From an uncultured Bacteroidales bacterium (GTDB taxonomy: Bacteria; Bacteroidota; Bacteroidia; Bacteroidales; P3): a stretch of DNA of 14,734 nucleotides. Position 1 is the stretch's first letter. Each line of letters begins with the position of its first letter. Where the stretch lies: assembly GCA_937906975.1 (NCBI GenBank), contig CALCUN010000176.1, forward strand, positions 1-14,734, given 5' to 3'. Shown here piece after piece: positions 1 through 7,563 of the stretch. A model generated the notes under the pieces. The model saw nothing but the letters and a program-made list of their open reading frames with translations, was not told where the DNA came from and made no database searches. The translations under genes and the position numbers were made by a program.

Positions 1-2464
1 AAACTTCGCTTTCTCTTTCGCCCTCAATCATCGCAAAACGAATAAACTCTTTTTCAACAGCCTTTGCAGAATGTGTGTGTCCTTCATGCACGCATGTGCT
101 TTCATCATATTCATGTAATTGATTTTTCTTAAATGTTATTGTATTTTCTCCCGAACTTACAACATTGATAAAGAATCCTTCGCCAACGCCAATGTCATAC
201 TTTGCAGCGTCAGAAGCATCATCAGCTGTCTTTGGTTTAAATTGCCAATCTTGAACTTCACCATTATATTTTAAAACATAAACTCCTTGTCCTTGAATTT
301 GAGTTACTATATCTTGAGTTGCTATATTAGATGTATTATCTTTAATGAATGAATTAACGCATAGTTTTGCAGGATAAGGATTTGCAAGTGCCATCCAACG
401 ACCTTTTATATCATCAGCAATATCTTCATTATCGTTAATTGTCTTTTTAACCACAACATCATCATTATTTAATGCAAAGTCTTTTTCTAAAACTTTTGAT
501 TGCTTTTGTCCTGAAGGGATGCTACGATCTCTTACTGTGGAGAATACTATACTGTCATTGTAAAATGGCCAAACAAATATACCTTCTCCTGCTCCGATTT
601 CATCATTTGCATAAGAGTAATTCATAGACCAATCGTTTGTTCCATAGTCAAATTGCACAACAGTAGCATCTGTGTTTCCTGGTCCTAATTTTAACCCCCA
701 TAAATCATAGCCTTTGAAAGGTGCTCCTACGAAATTCCAAGCATTTCCTTTTATTGGAACAACAATTTCTATTTCTCCGCCTAAATTTTCGTGCATTTTA
801 ACGTGTCCATAAGCGTAATCAGTACCATGAAGCGTAACATCACCACTTCCATCTATTGTTACGGTAGTATATTCTGTACTATTATTATAAGTATAACTAA
901 TAACATGCTTTATTTTACCATCATTTGTATTATAAAATCCAGGAGTACTTGAATGAACAGTTTCATTATACAGAGGCAAAGCACTAATTTGATAAGAAAT
1001 GTATGGTAACTCACGACAATAGTAAATATATCCTTCTTGTATTATGTAATAATCACTATCTATTACATCGGCTTGATAATTATTTTCTTCTCCTGATTGA
1101 GTAATATTTAATAAACAACGTGTTTCTGTATCTCTTATGTTACCATCTTCATATCTATAATCTTCACAAGGTGTTTGATTATTTATTAAGTCTGTAATAT
1201 CTGTTGCTTCGTGATGATTTCTTGTTATGAATATTTTAGTATCTTCCTCGATTACTTCTGTGTATATTTGATATTCAACTTCTATTGTGTAATTTTCATT
1301 AAAGAAAATAGAGTCTCTTTCTATCAACTCTCCTCCTTTTTGGGAATTAACAACTAAAACTCCTTCGTTTATAGAGTTAAAAGGATAGATATGATGTGAG
1401 TGATCTAATTCTACTCTATGTCCTTGTTTTATATAAAAAGGATGATCTGGATTTCTTGGTACAAATGTTGGATAACGGTCATCATCAGGATCATTAATAT
1501 CGTTTTTCAACCATTCTTCTTTTGCTGCATACCATAATTCTGGTGTAGCATAATTTCCTGGATTGTTAAATATTGTCATATAGGCGTTTTTACCTGGCCA
1601 ATCTCCTTCAAATCCTTCCCAAGTTTCAGGTAAACAGAAAGGTCCGTCTTGTCTTGATATGCTTACACAATTTGCATCATTTATAGTAATATTGTCGTAA
1701 ACCTCATCATAATCAGAAACCTTTCCACAAGGAACGTGAAACACAGTATTATCACCAAAATTTATAAGAGCATCAGTTTCGTCTTTAAATTTCAAAACAC
1801 AATTTAAACATAATATTTCTATATGGTCATTATAGCAATTAGTAAATGCTGATGATTGTATTGTTATTTTTTCATTGCTTCCACAACCTAAAAATATTAT
1901 TTCTACATCGTGAGTATTTTGAAAAGCTCTTGCACCTATCGAAACAATCCCTTCTGGAATAATGATTTCATTTAGGTTATGACAGCTATGAAACAAATCA
2001 GCGCTAATTTCTGTTAAGCTTGAAGGAAGTGATATTGAGTGTAATTTATGGCATTCTTGGAATGCTGCACTGCCTATTGTGCTTACGGTGTTTGGCATAT
2101 CAACTAATTCTAATACTCCACAACCTTGAAATGCGGAATTTCCTATTTCAGTAACAGTGTTAGGAATTGTGATAGTTTTTAAAGCATTTGATTGTTTAAA
2201 TCCATTATCCGCAATTCTTGTAACTGTATAGTTTACACTATTATACGTAACTGTCGCTGGGATATTTACTGTTTGAACTTGATTGTTATTAAATTCATTT
2301 TCTTGTTTCTTAACTTCTACATACTTGTTTGTTGCATCTGCATATATTATTTTATAAGTCAAACGCAAACTTAAATCTGTAAATTCGTCTCCTACTCCTA
2401 GATTTTGCCCCATTAGGGTTACTGATACTAATACTGAAAATAATGTTAATAAGTATTTCTTCAT
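1..2464 (-). CDS. BspA-like leucine-rich-repeat secreted protein, 3' end cut off
   Basis: The reading frame runs open from ATG at 2464 to the left edge, about 821 codons, so the C-terminus is missing. Residues 1-19 form a signal peptide (MKKYLLTLFSVLVSVTLMG, then Q20). Residues about 80-210 hold four to five LRR_5 (BspA/Treponema pallidum-type) repeats of the form LxxIxIPxTVTEIGxxAFxxC, followed by the VPCG...Y segment common after such repeats. The rest is a large beta-rich region. Two related modules occur near residues 575-632 (WNFVGAPF...GEGIFVWPF) and 689-767 (WMALANPYPAKL...GEGFFINVV). They resemble the NPYP...GFFV segments common in Bacteroidetes T9SS cargo. I infer a surface or secreted adhesin-like protein exported by the T9SS, but the C-terminal sorting domain that would prove this lies outside the window. 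The start is A-rich with no Shine-Dalgarno sequence, and a good promoter sits 32 bases upstream. Confidence 0.85.
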   Translation of the reverse strand, partial: MKKYLLTLFSVLVSVTLMGQNLGVGDEFTDLSLRLTYKIIYADATNKYVEVKKQENEFNNNQVQTVNIPATVTYNSVNYTVTRIADNGFKQSNALKTITIPNTVTEIGNSAFQGCGVLELVDMPNTVSTIGSAAFQECHKLHSISLPSSLTEISADLFHSCHNLNEIIIPEGIVSIGARAFQNTHDVEIIFLGCGSNEKITIQSSAFTNCYNDHIEILCLNCVLKFKDETDALINFGDNTVFHVPCGKVSDYDEVYDNITINDANCVSISRQDGPFCLPETWEGFEGDWPGKNAYMTIFNNPGNYATPELWYAAKEEWLKNDINDPDDDRYPTFVPRNPDHPFYIKQGHRVELDHSHHIYPFNSINEGVLVVNSQKGGELIERDSIFFNENYTIEVEYQIYTEVIEEDTKIFITRNHHEATDITDLINNQTPCEDYRYEDGNIRDTETRCLLNITQSGEENNYQADVIDSDYYIIQEGYIYYCRELPYISYQISALPLYNETVHSSTPGFYNTNDGKIKHVISYTYNNSTEYTTVTIDGSGDVTLHGTDYAYGHVKMHENLGGEIEIVVPIKGNAWNFVGAPFKGYDLWGLKLGPGNTDATVVQFDYGTNDWSMNYSYANDEIGAGEGIFVWPFYNDSIVFSTVRDRSIPSGQKQSKVLEKDFALNNDDVVVKKTINDNEDIADDIKGRWMALANPYPAKLCVNSFIKDNTSNIATQDIVTQIQGQGVYVLKYNGEVQDWQFKPKTADDASDAAKYDIGVGEGFFINVVSSGENTITFKKNQLHEYDESTCVHEGHTHSAKAVEKEFIRFAMIEGERESEV

Positions 2465-2495
2465 ATTTTTAAAATGTTTTAAAAGGTTTAACGTG

Positions 2496-2525
2496 CAAAG
2501 GTACAATTTTTTTGAAACATACAAA
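2496..2525 (-). promoter_or_regulatory. Bacteroidetes-type promoter for the LRR protein gene
   Basis: Read on the minus strand this is TTTG (2525-2522), an 18-base spacer, then TACCTTTG (2503-2496). Both boxes match the Bacteroidetes housekeeping sigma (sigma-ABfr) consensus TTTG-N19-TAnnTTTG exactly, and the spacer is one base short. Transcription would start near 2489, leaving a leader of roughly 25 bases before ATG 2464. Confidence 0.7.
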
Positions 2526-2537
2526 AAAATTACGAAG

Positions 2538-2602
2538 TTATTGTAAGACTATTACAATCCTTTGGTAAGGGTCTTACAATCGGAGGATAAGGAGTTTACA
2601 TC
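2538..2602. repeat. Three degenerate 22-base direct repeats with an embedded inverted repeat
   Basis: Units begin at about 2538, 2560 and 2582. Each has TAAG near its middle (2544, 2566, 2588; spacing exactly 22) and ends in TTACAATC, TTACAATC or TTACATC (starts 2552, 2574, 2596; spacing 22). Units 1 and 2 agree at about 16 of 22 positions. ATTGTAAGAC (2540-2549) and GTCTTACAAT (2571-2580) form a perfect 10-base inverted repeat with a 21-base spacer. The block lies just upstream of the LRR-gene promoter, so it could bind a regulator; that role is inference. Confidence 0.6.
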
Positions 2603-2656
2603 AAATACATAACATTCTGATATTCGGACTTATAGACCATAGAGCGTGAGAGGGTA

Positions 2657-2738
2657 AATTTTCTCTAAGAAAAAAATTAAAATTCCTAAGAAAAAAATTT
2701 TTTTTCCTAAGAGAAAATTTAAGATTCCTAAGAAATAA
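2657..2738. repeat. Four tandem 21-base A/T-rich repeats centred on CTAAG
   Basis: Four units share a TTCCTAAGAAAA-like core (the first has TCTCTAAG). TAAG starts at 2666, 2687, 2708 and 2729, a spacing of exactly 21 bases, which is two helical turns. The units are joined by A and T runs, including A7 followed directly by T9 around 2691-2705. The phasing puts A-tracts on one face of the helix, so intrinsic curvature is likely. The array sits between the terminator at 2741-2776 and the 22-base array. It could be a bent upstream element, a protein-binding array or a genome-wide intergenic repeat. Confidence 0.7.
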
Positions 2739-2740
2739 TT

Positions 2741-2776
2741 TCAGCAACAAAAAAGCCCGAAAAAAACTTTCGGGCT
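2741..2776 (-). terminator. Rho-independent terminator of the holA-DUF4831 gene run
   Basis: A perfect 9-base-pair stem is formed by AGCCCGAAA (2754-2762) and TTTCGGGCT (2768-2776) with loop AAAAC. On the minus strand it is followed by a run of six T and then GTTGCTGA. It lies 29 bases after the stop of the DUF4831 gene. The T-run is only on the minus-strand exit side, which fixes the direction. Confidence 0.88.
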
Positions 2777-2805
2777 AAATGATAAAAAAAATTTAATAAC
2801 GTGTT

Positions 2806-3918
2806 TTATTCTACAATTTTCAATGCTCCGGTTTGTGGTTTGAAGGTTATTCTGCTTGGAGAGTCCATCATATATGACACAACTCCAAATTGGCTTAGGT
2901 GAGTTGTTTTGAAATAACGCTTGCCGTCAAAGTCGATGCTTAGCTCTACCATTTCTGGTATGCGATAGTATAAGCCAACTCCTTTTTTCGCTATTTGTTT
3001 TTGTAGGCTTTCGTCTCTCTTTTTTTGTTCTTCTATTTTTTCATACTCTTTTGTGGTGTTTAGTGAGTGTATTTTCACTGCCACTATTGGTGCTGAGCTT
3101 TTGTGGTTAAGTGCCAACACGCCTTCTTCTTCTGAGAATTTAAAGACTCCAAGCAATAGGTCTTCTTCTACTATGAGTGGTTTGTCGGGTGTTAGGGTGA
3201 AGATGTATTCTGTTTCTTCAAAGGTGCTTTCTCCTGTGAATAGAGATACATAGCCTGCTATCATTTGGTCTAATTGCTTATACATATATTCTATTGAGTT
3301 GTTCATATATGTACCATCTACATTGCCCGATAATACGTCTATTTGTTTTTCTCTTAATTCTTCTATTTTTTCTACTGCTTTAGCGGCTGTGAGAGTTGGC
3401 ATCGCATCTAATTTGCCTTGTTTTAAGAGTTTGTGTTCGTATATTGCTGGATAGTTGGTTTGTGGTGTGGTTTCTTTTTTGCATTTGTGGTCTCTGCATT
3501 TTCCTTCTTTGTTTTCATTTACCACTTTCACTCCCTCGCCTATTGAAAGTAAGGCTCCTTCTTGTGTTTTGTTGATTGCAAGGTTGCCTGTTGTGCTTAG
3601 GAAATAGATATTGTCATTATCGCCTACGGGACGTGTAGAGATTTTTATGTCTTTTATCTTGTATTTTACTGCATCGTTTATGATGATGTTTTTTGCTCCT
3701 ATCATATAGGCATAATCGGCAAAGACTCCTTTGCTTTCTTGTATTTTCTCTACTTTTACTTTGAAGATAATTTCTGTTTTTGGTAGGGTGTAATATACTC
3801 CCTTTGCATCAAAGGATACTTTGTCGGTTGTGAATGAACGATAGCTTTGTGCTGATAGATTCACTCCGCACAAGGTTGCTATTGCTATTAGTAATAGTTG
3901 TTTTACGCTTTTTTTCAT
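2806..3918 (-). CDS. DUF4831 family exported protein
   Basis: The product has 370 residues. Residues 1-23 are a signal peptide (MKKSVKQLLLIAIATLCGVNLSA, then Q24). The body matches my recollection of the Bacteroidetes DUF4831 family: GVYYTLPKTEIIFKVKVEK near residues 40-58, VFADYAYMIGAKNII near 65-79, and a C-terminal block with LYYRIPEMVELSI and FGVVSYM. Residues 141-146 are CRDHKC, within a lysine-rich stretch that looks like a local insertion and could bind metal or form a disulphide. The family has no established function that I know of, so the name is a family call only. ATG 3918 is three bases beyond the stop of the WG-repeat gene, so the two are almost certainly cotranscribed. This is the last gene before a strong terminator. 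Confidence 0.82.
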   Translation of the reverse strand: MKKSVKQLLLIAIATLCGVNLSAQSYRSFTTDKVSFDAKGVYYTLPKTEIIFKVKVEKIQESKGVFADYAYMIGAKNIIINDAVKYKIKDIKISTRPVGDNDNIYFLSTTGNLAINKTQEGALLSIGEGVKVVNENKEGKCRDHKCKKETTPQTNYPAIYEHKLLKQGKLDAMPTLTAAKAVEKIEELREKQIDVLSGNVDGTYMNNSIEYMYKQLDQMIAGYVSLFTGESTFEETEYIFTLTPDKPLIVEEDLLLGVFKFSEEEGVLALNHKSSAPIVAVKIHSLNTTKEYEKIEEQKKRDESLQKQIAKKGVGLYYRIPEMVELSIDFDGKRYFKTTHLSQFGVVSYMMDSPSRITFKPQTGALKIVE

Positions 3919-3921
3919 AAT

Positions 3922-5643
3922 TTATTGTTTTATGTTTATTACTCCGTATTTGTTTTTGTTTTTAATAATGTAATAGTCCGCTCCTGTGTGTGCGCTCAAT
4001 CCTATGTAGTTTAGTTGCATTTCTACGTTTTCTATTGGCTCTGAAATAAGAACGGATTGTTCTTGGAATTTGTCGTTTATTACCTTTATTTTATTGTCTT
4101 GATATACTAAGGCTTCTTTGTTGAAGAATACTCCTGCTGCTTGATAGTTGTTTGTGGTTAGTGGTGAGAAGTCTTTTTCTGCAAAGTAGGATATTCCTTC
4201 TGCGGTTTTGGCTATAACGATTCCGTTTGAAAGGCCTTTGATTGCAAGGAATTGTTTTGGTTGGTGCTGACCGTTTGCATAGAGTCTTTCTCTTGTTTTG
4301 TTGTCTTTATACTCTGTATAGGTGTTGGTTAGCATTAGGGATTGGGTTTTGGCAAAGGTGAAAATTTCTCCTTGGTCGTTGAGAAGTTTTGAGTCTTTTT
4401 TGCCATCGTATAGCACACAGAATTTTTTTGATGGGGATAGTTTTGCTTCTTTGTATTGGAATGGCACAACGATTTGGTTGTTCATATCGACAACTCCCCA
4501 TTTGTCTTTTTTACGAAAACAGATTCTATCGCCTATTATTGATAGGATTTCATCGTATGTGGCATCTATTATCCATTTTCCTTCTTTGTCTTGTATGCCG
4601 TATGAGAAGTTTTTCTCTATTACGAAATATACGTTTGAGTTTTTATCGCTCGATATGTCAAGTATTGTGCCTTCTATGGTGGCGATGTGCTCTTGTGAGT
4701 CGTTGTAAATGTAGGTTTTGTTTTCTTTGTGTGCTAAGAAAAAGGTGTCGGTAGTTATTTTGATTTCTACTCTCTCGTATGCAGGCGGAACGTATATCAC
4801 GCTGTCGCTTCCTATGATTCCTTGTTCAAGGTTTTGGGTTATGGAAAAATATTTAGGTAAAGCGGTTGGCAGGATTACTTGATAGATTGGCGGAACAATG
4901 ATGTTGCCTTCTTCATCTAAGAGGGCTTGTCCTCCTTGTTCGGTATAGGCTTTTAAATAGGTGGCTTGTTTTCCGTTGTATAGTCCAAAGTCGGCATATA
5001 TTGCAGGTGTTAGGATTTCTCCTTTGCCATTGATTAAGCCAAACATTGGCATTCCAGAGTTTGTTATTTGTTTGTAGGAATAAAGCTTGCTTTCTATCAA
5101 AATTGATATGTCAAGGTATTGTGGATATAGCAGGATTTTACCTTTGCTGTTTGCTATTCCAAATTTTCCGTCTTTCTTGATTGCAAGAGCATCGCCAATT
5201 CGTGAACAAATCTCATATTCTTGTGGTATGATTTGGCGGTTTTGTTTGTCAATTAACTGATAGCGTCCTTCTACTTCTACAAGGCAAGCTCCGTTGTCAA
5301 AGACATTGATTTGGGATTTATCTTCTGGAAAAATTGTCTTTTCTATTATGTAGCTTGGTTCTATGAGTAGATTGCCTAAGGTATCAACAAAGCCTATTTT
5401 ATCTCCTTCTATAACTGAGATTACTCCATCGCCTAAGGCGTCAATGCCTTGATATTGGCATGGGATTATTTGTTTTCTGTCTTTTACAACACCCCATTTT
5501 CCGTTTTGCTTGACTGCAAAGTATTTTCCATCTAAGGAAAATATGGAGTCGTAGTTTATTTCTACCGAAAGGCTGTAAACAGATTGCGAAAACGCAAGGT
5601 TAGAAAATAAAACTACTATTAGAATTGATATTATCTTTTTCAT
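3922..5643 (-). CDS. WG-repeat exported protein
   Basis: The product has 573 residues. Residues 1-19 are a signal peptide (ending SNLAFS, then Q20). The rest is about 11-12 copies of the WG (KWGxV) beta-hairpin repeat, for example FAVKQNGKWGVVKDRKQIIP around residues 42-61 and RICFRKKDKWGVVDMNNQIV. The central copies are degenerate, with EQGII, FGLIN and FGIAN in place of WGVV, and the final copy YGVINIKQ ends the protein. WG repeats form stacked beta structures thought to mediate binding; no catalytic residues are visible and the ligand is unknown. Location is probably periplasm or cell surface. The gene follows aguA by 14 bases and precedes the DUF4831 gene by 3, so it is part of the same transcript. 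Confidence 0.85.
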   Translation of the reverse strand: MKKIISILIVVLFSNLAFSQSVYSLSVEINYDSIFSLDGKYFAVKQNGKWGVVKDRKQIIPCQYQGIDALGDGVISVIEGDKIGFVDTLGNLLIEPSYIIEKTIFPEDKSQINVFDNGACLVEVEGRYQLIDKQNRQIIPQEYEICSRIGDALAIKKDGKFGIANSKGKILLYPQYLDISILIESKLYSYKQITNSGMPMFGLINGKGEILTPAIYADFGLYNGKQATYLKAYTEQGGQALLDEEGNIIVPPIYQVILPTALPKYFSITQNLEQGIIGSDSVIYVPPAYERVEIKITTDTFFLAHKENKTYIYNDSQEHIATIEGTILDISSDKNSNVYFVIEKNFSYGIQDKEGKWIIDATYDEILSIIGDRICFRKKDKWGVVDMNNQIVVPFQYKEAKLSPSKKFCVLYDGKKDSKLLNDQGEIFTFAKTQSLMLTNTYTEYKDNKTRERLYANGQHQPKQFLAIKGLSNGIVIAKTAEGISYFAEKDFSPLTTNNYQAAGVFFNKEALVYQDNKIKVINDKFQEQSVLISEPIENVEMQLNYIGLSAHTGADYYIIKNKNKYGVINIKQ

Positions 5644-5657
5644 ATTGTTTTATTGTT

Positions 5658-6686
5658 TTATAAGGCTGGTTCTTGTTGCGATAAGCAGTGGAAACTTCCT
5701 AATCCCCATATTATATCTGTGGAGTCTATGCCTATAACCTTTCTATCGGTAAATAGTTTGCTAAGTATATCCATTGCTTCTTGGTCTTGTGGACATTTAT
5801 ATAAAGGAACTATTACGCCATAGTTCGCAATATAGAAATTAGCGTATGAGGCTGGTAAGCGTTGGTCTTCCCATATTACAGGATTTGGCATAGGTAGTTC
5901 TACTATGTTTAGTTGTTTTCCGTTTTCTAAGCGTGCTTTTGAAAGGAGTTTTAGGTTGTCTTGTAGTGGAGTGTAGTTTTCATCGTTTTTGTCTTTTTCT
6001 ACAACGGTTATTACTGTATCTTGGTTTACAAATCGTGTAATGTCATCTACGTGTCCGTCAGTATCGTCGCCTTCTATGCCATCGCCTAACCATATTACGT
6101 TATCTACATTGTAGTAATTGCAAAGTTTTTCTTCTATTTCGGCTTGTGAGAGGTTTGGATTACGATTTTCATTTAGCAAACATGCTGTTGTGGTTATTAG
6201 TGTGCCTTTTCCGTTTACGTCTATGGAGCCTCCTTCCATTATTATGTGTGGATGGAATACTTCAAGGCCTAAGTGATTGGCTATTTGCATTGGGATTTGG
6301 TTGTCTAATTCGCAAGGGTATTTTCCTCCCCATGCGTTGTAATCCCAATTAACTATTGCTTTTTGATTGGCTTTTAATACAAATGCTGGACCATGGTCTC
6401 TACACCAAGCATCGTTTGTAAGAAATCGATGAAAGTGTATATTCTCCATTTTTGTGCCTATTTCTTGTAATTGTGCACTTACAAGGTCTTGTGTTTTTTG
6501 GTCTTGTATGTTTATATTTACTTTTTCTCCTTTTGAGAGTTCGGCTATGAATTGGTTATATGATGGAAATATTGTTTCTATCTTGTCTGGCCATGAGTTT
6601 TCGTTGTGAGGATAACTCAACCATGTGCTTTCGTGTTTTTCCCATTCGGCAGGAAAAATAAATCCTAAGTCTTTTGGTGTTTTCAT
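5658..6686 (-). CDS. aguA: Agmatine deiminase
   Basis: The product has 342 residues, a little shorter than plant and Pseudomonas enzymes (about 365-380) but complete. It is a PAD_porph-type guanidino-group-modifying enzyme that hydrolyses agmatine to N-carbamoylputrescine and ammonia. Visible family motifs are EWEKHESTWLSYP (14-26), NDAWCRDHGP (91-100, Asp97), MEGGSIDVNGKG (150-161, Glu151), EGDDTDGHVDD (205-215, His212) and the C-terminal GLGSFHCLSQQEPA, whose Cys334 is the expected nucleophile. There is no signal peptide, so it is cytoplasmic; this and its length argue against a secreted peptidylarginine deiminase. It begins 16 bases after aguB, the next enzyme in the pathway, which strongly supports the assignment. 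Confidence 0.93.
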   Translation of the reverse strand: MKTPKDLGFIFPAEWEKHESTWLSYPHNENSWPDKIETIFPSYNQFIAELSKGEKVNINIQDQKTQDLVSAQLQEIGTKMENIHFHRFLTNDAWCRDHGPAFVLKANQKAIVNWDYNAWGGKYPCELDNQIPMQIANHLGLEVFHPHIIMEGGSIDVNGKGTLITTTACLLNENRNPNLSQAEIEEKLCNYYNVDNVIWLGDGIEGDDTDGHVDDITRFVNQDTVITVVEKDKNDENYTPLQDNLKLLSKARLENGKQLNIVELPMPNPVIWEDQRLPASYANFYIANYGVIVPLYKCPQDQEAMDILSKLFTDRKVIGIDSTDIIWGLGSFHCLSQQEPAL

Positions 6687-6702
6687 TCTTATTTTCGTGT
6701 TT

Positions 6703-7563
6703 TTAATCTATGCAACGTTTTGTTATTTCTGAGTAAGAGTCTATTCTTCTGTCTCTTAAATATGGCCAATGTATGCGGTAGTGGTCTGTTTGCTGGGTTT
6801 CTATTTCTATTACGGCTATGTCTTCTTCGGTGTGTGAGGATTTGTGAAGTAAAGTGCCAAATGGATTTGATACAAAGCTACCTCCCCAGAATTTCATGTT
6901 GCCTTCTTGTCCTACTCTATTGACAGAAACTGTGTGAACGCCGTTTGCTATTGCGTGAGAGCGTTGAATGGTTTGCCATGCGTTGTATTGTTCTGTGTTT
7001 GTTGCTTCGTCTTGCGATATGTCCCAACCTATGGCTGTTGGATAGAATAATATGTCTGCTCCTTTTAGGGCTGTGATTCGGCTTGCTTCAGGATACCATT
7101 GATCCCAGCAGATTAAAACTCCTATGTTGCCAAATTTGGTGTTGAATACTTTGTATCCTAAGTCGCCTGGCGTGAAATAGAATTTTTCATAATAGCCTGG
7201 GTCGTCTGGTATGTGCATTTTTCTGTATTTTCCAAGGTATTCTCCGTCTGCATCAAGGACTGCAACTGTGTTGTGATAGAGTCCTTTCATGCGTTTTTCA
7301 AATAATGAGGCTATTATCACTACTCCTAATTCTTTTGCTAAGTCGGAAAGAATTTTTGTGGTGTTCCCCGGAATTTCTTCTGCTAATTTGAAGTTTTCAT
7401 AGTCTTCTACATCACAGAAATACAAAGAGGCAAATAATTCTTGTAGGCATATTATGTTTGCTCCTTTGGCTGCACATTCTCTTATCTTTGATATTGTTTT
7501 TTCTATATTAGATTGTTTGTCTTTTTGACAAGTCATCTGAATCAATCCTACGTTTACTTTCAT
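6703..7563 (-). CDS. aguB: N-carbamoylputrescine amidase
   Basis: The product has 286 residues, the usual family length. It is a nitrilase-superfamily (carbon-nitrogen hydrolase) enzyme that cleaves N-carbamoylputrescine to putrescine, CO2 and ammonia. The catalytic triad is visible: Glu42 in CLQELFAS, Lys115 in GKYRKMHIPDDPG, and Cys152 in GVLICWDQWYPE. DDPGYYEKFYFTPGD (about 120-134) and the C-terminal PYLRDRRIDSY are typical of this amidase branch. It is cytoplasmic. Its ATG overlaps the stop of the permease gene in an ATGA (7563-7560), which indicates translational coupling, and aguA follows after 16 bases. Confidence 0.93.
   Translation of the reverse strand: MKVNVGLIQMTCQKDKQSNIEKTISKIRECAAKGANIICLQELFASLYFCDVEDYENFKLAEEIPGNTTKILSDLAKELGVVIIASLFEKRMKGLYHNTVAVLDADGEYLGKYRKMHIPDDPGYYEKFYFTPGDLGYKVFNTKFGNIGVLICWDQWYPEASRITALKGADILFYPTAIGWDISQDEATNTEQYNAWQTIQRSHAIANGVHTVSVNRVGQEGNMKFWGGSFVSNPFGTLLHKSSHTEEDIAVIEIETQQTDHYRIHWPYLRDRRIDSYSEITKRCID

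Larger units (their letters stand above)
2465..2805. other. Gene-free stretch with promoter, repeat arrays and terminator
   Basis: No credible coding sequence lies here. From left to right it holds the promoter of the LRR gene, a 22-base degenerate repeat array overlapping a perfect 10-base inverted repeat, a more degenerate stretch at about 2603-2656, a second array of 21-base A/T-rich repeats, and the terminator of the gene run on the right. Each part is listed separately. Confidence 0.8.

Noticed and set aside
2192..2374. Plus-strand open frame of about 60 codons rich in Ile, Cys and Phe
   Set aside because: It lies wholly inside the LRR gene on the opposite strand, has no family resemblance, and its composition is what reverse reading of an AT-rich gene gives.
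2496..2580. Invertible promoter controlling the surface protein
   Set aside because: The inverted repeat half-sites both lie on the upstream side of the promoter rather than flanking it, and no invertase gene is in the window.
2538..2738. CRISPR array
   Set aside because: Units are 21-22 bases with no unique spacers between them, and no cas genes are present.
4322..4754. Two overlapping plus-strand open frames of 128 and 121 codons
   Set aside because: Both are opposite the WG-repeat gene, overlap each other in different frames and look like antisense noise; the WG repeats on the minus strand are clear.
5658..6686. Peptidylarginine deiminase as in Porphyromonas gingivalis
   Set aside because: There is no signal peptide or C-terminal sorting region, the length fits agmatine deiminase, and aguB is adjacent.
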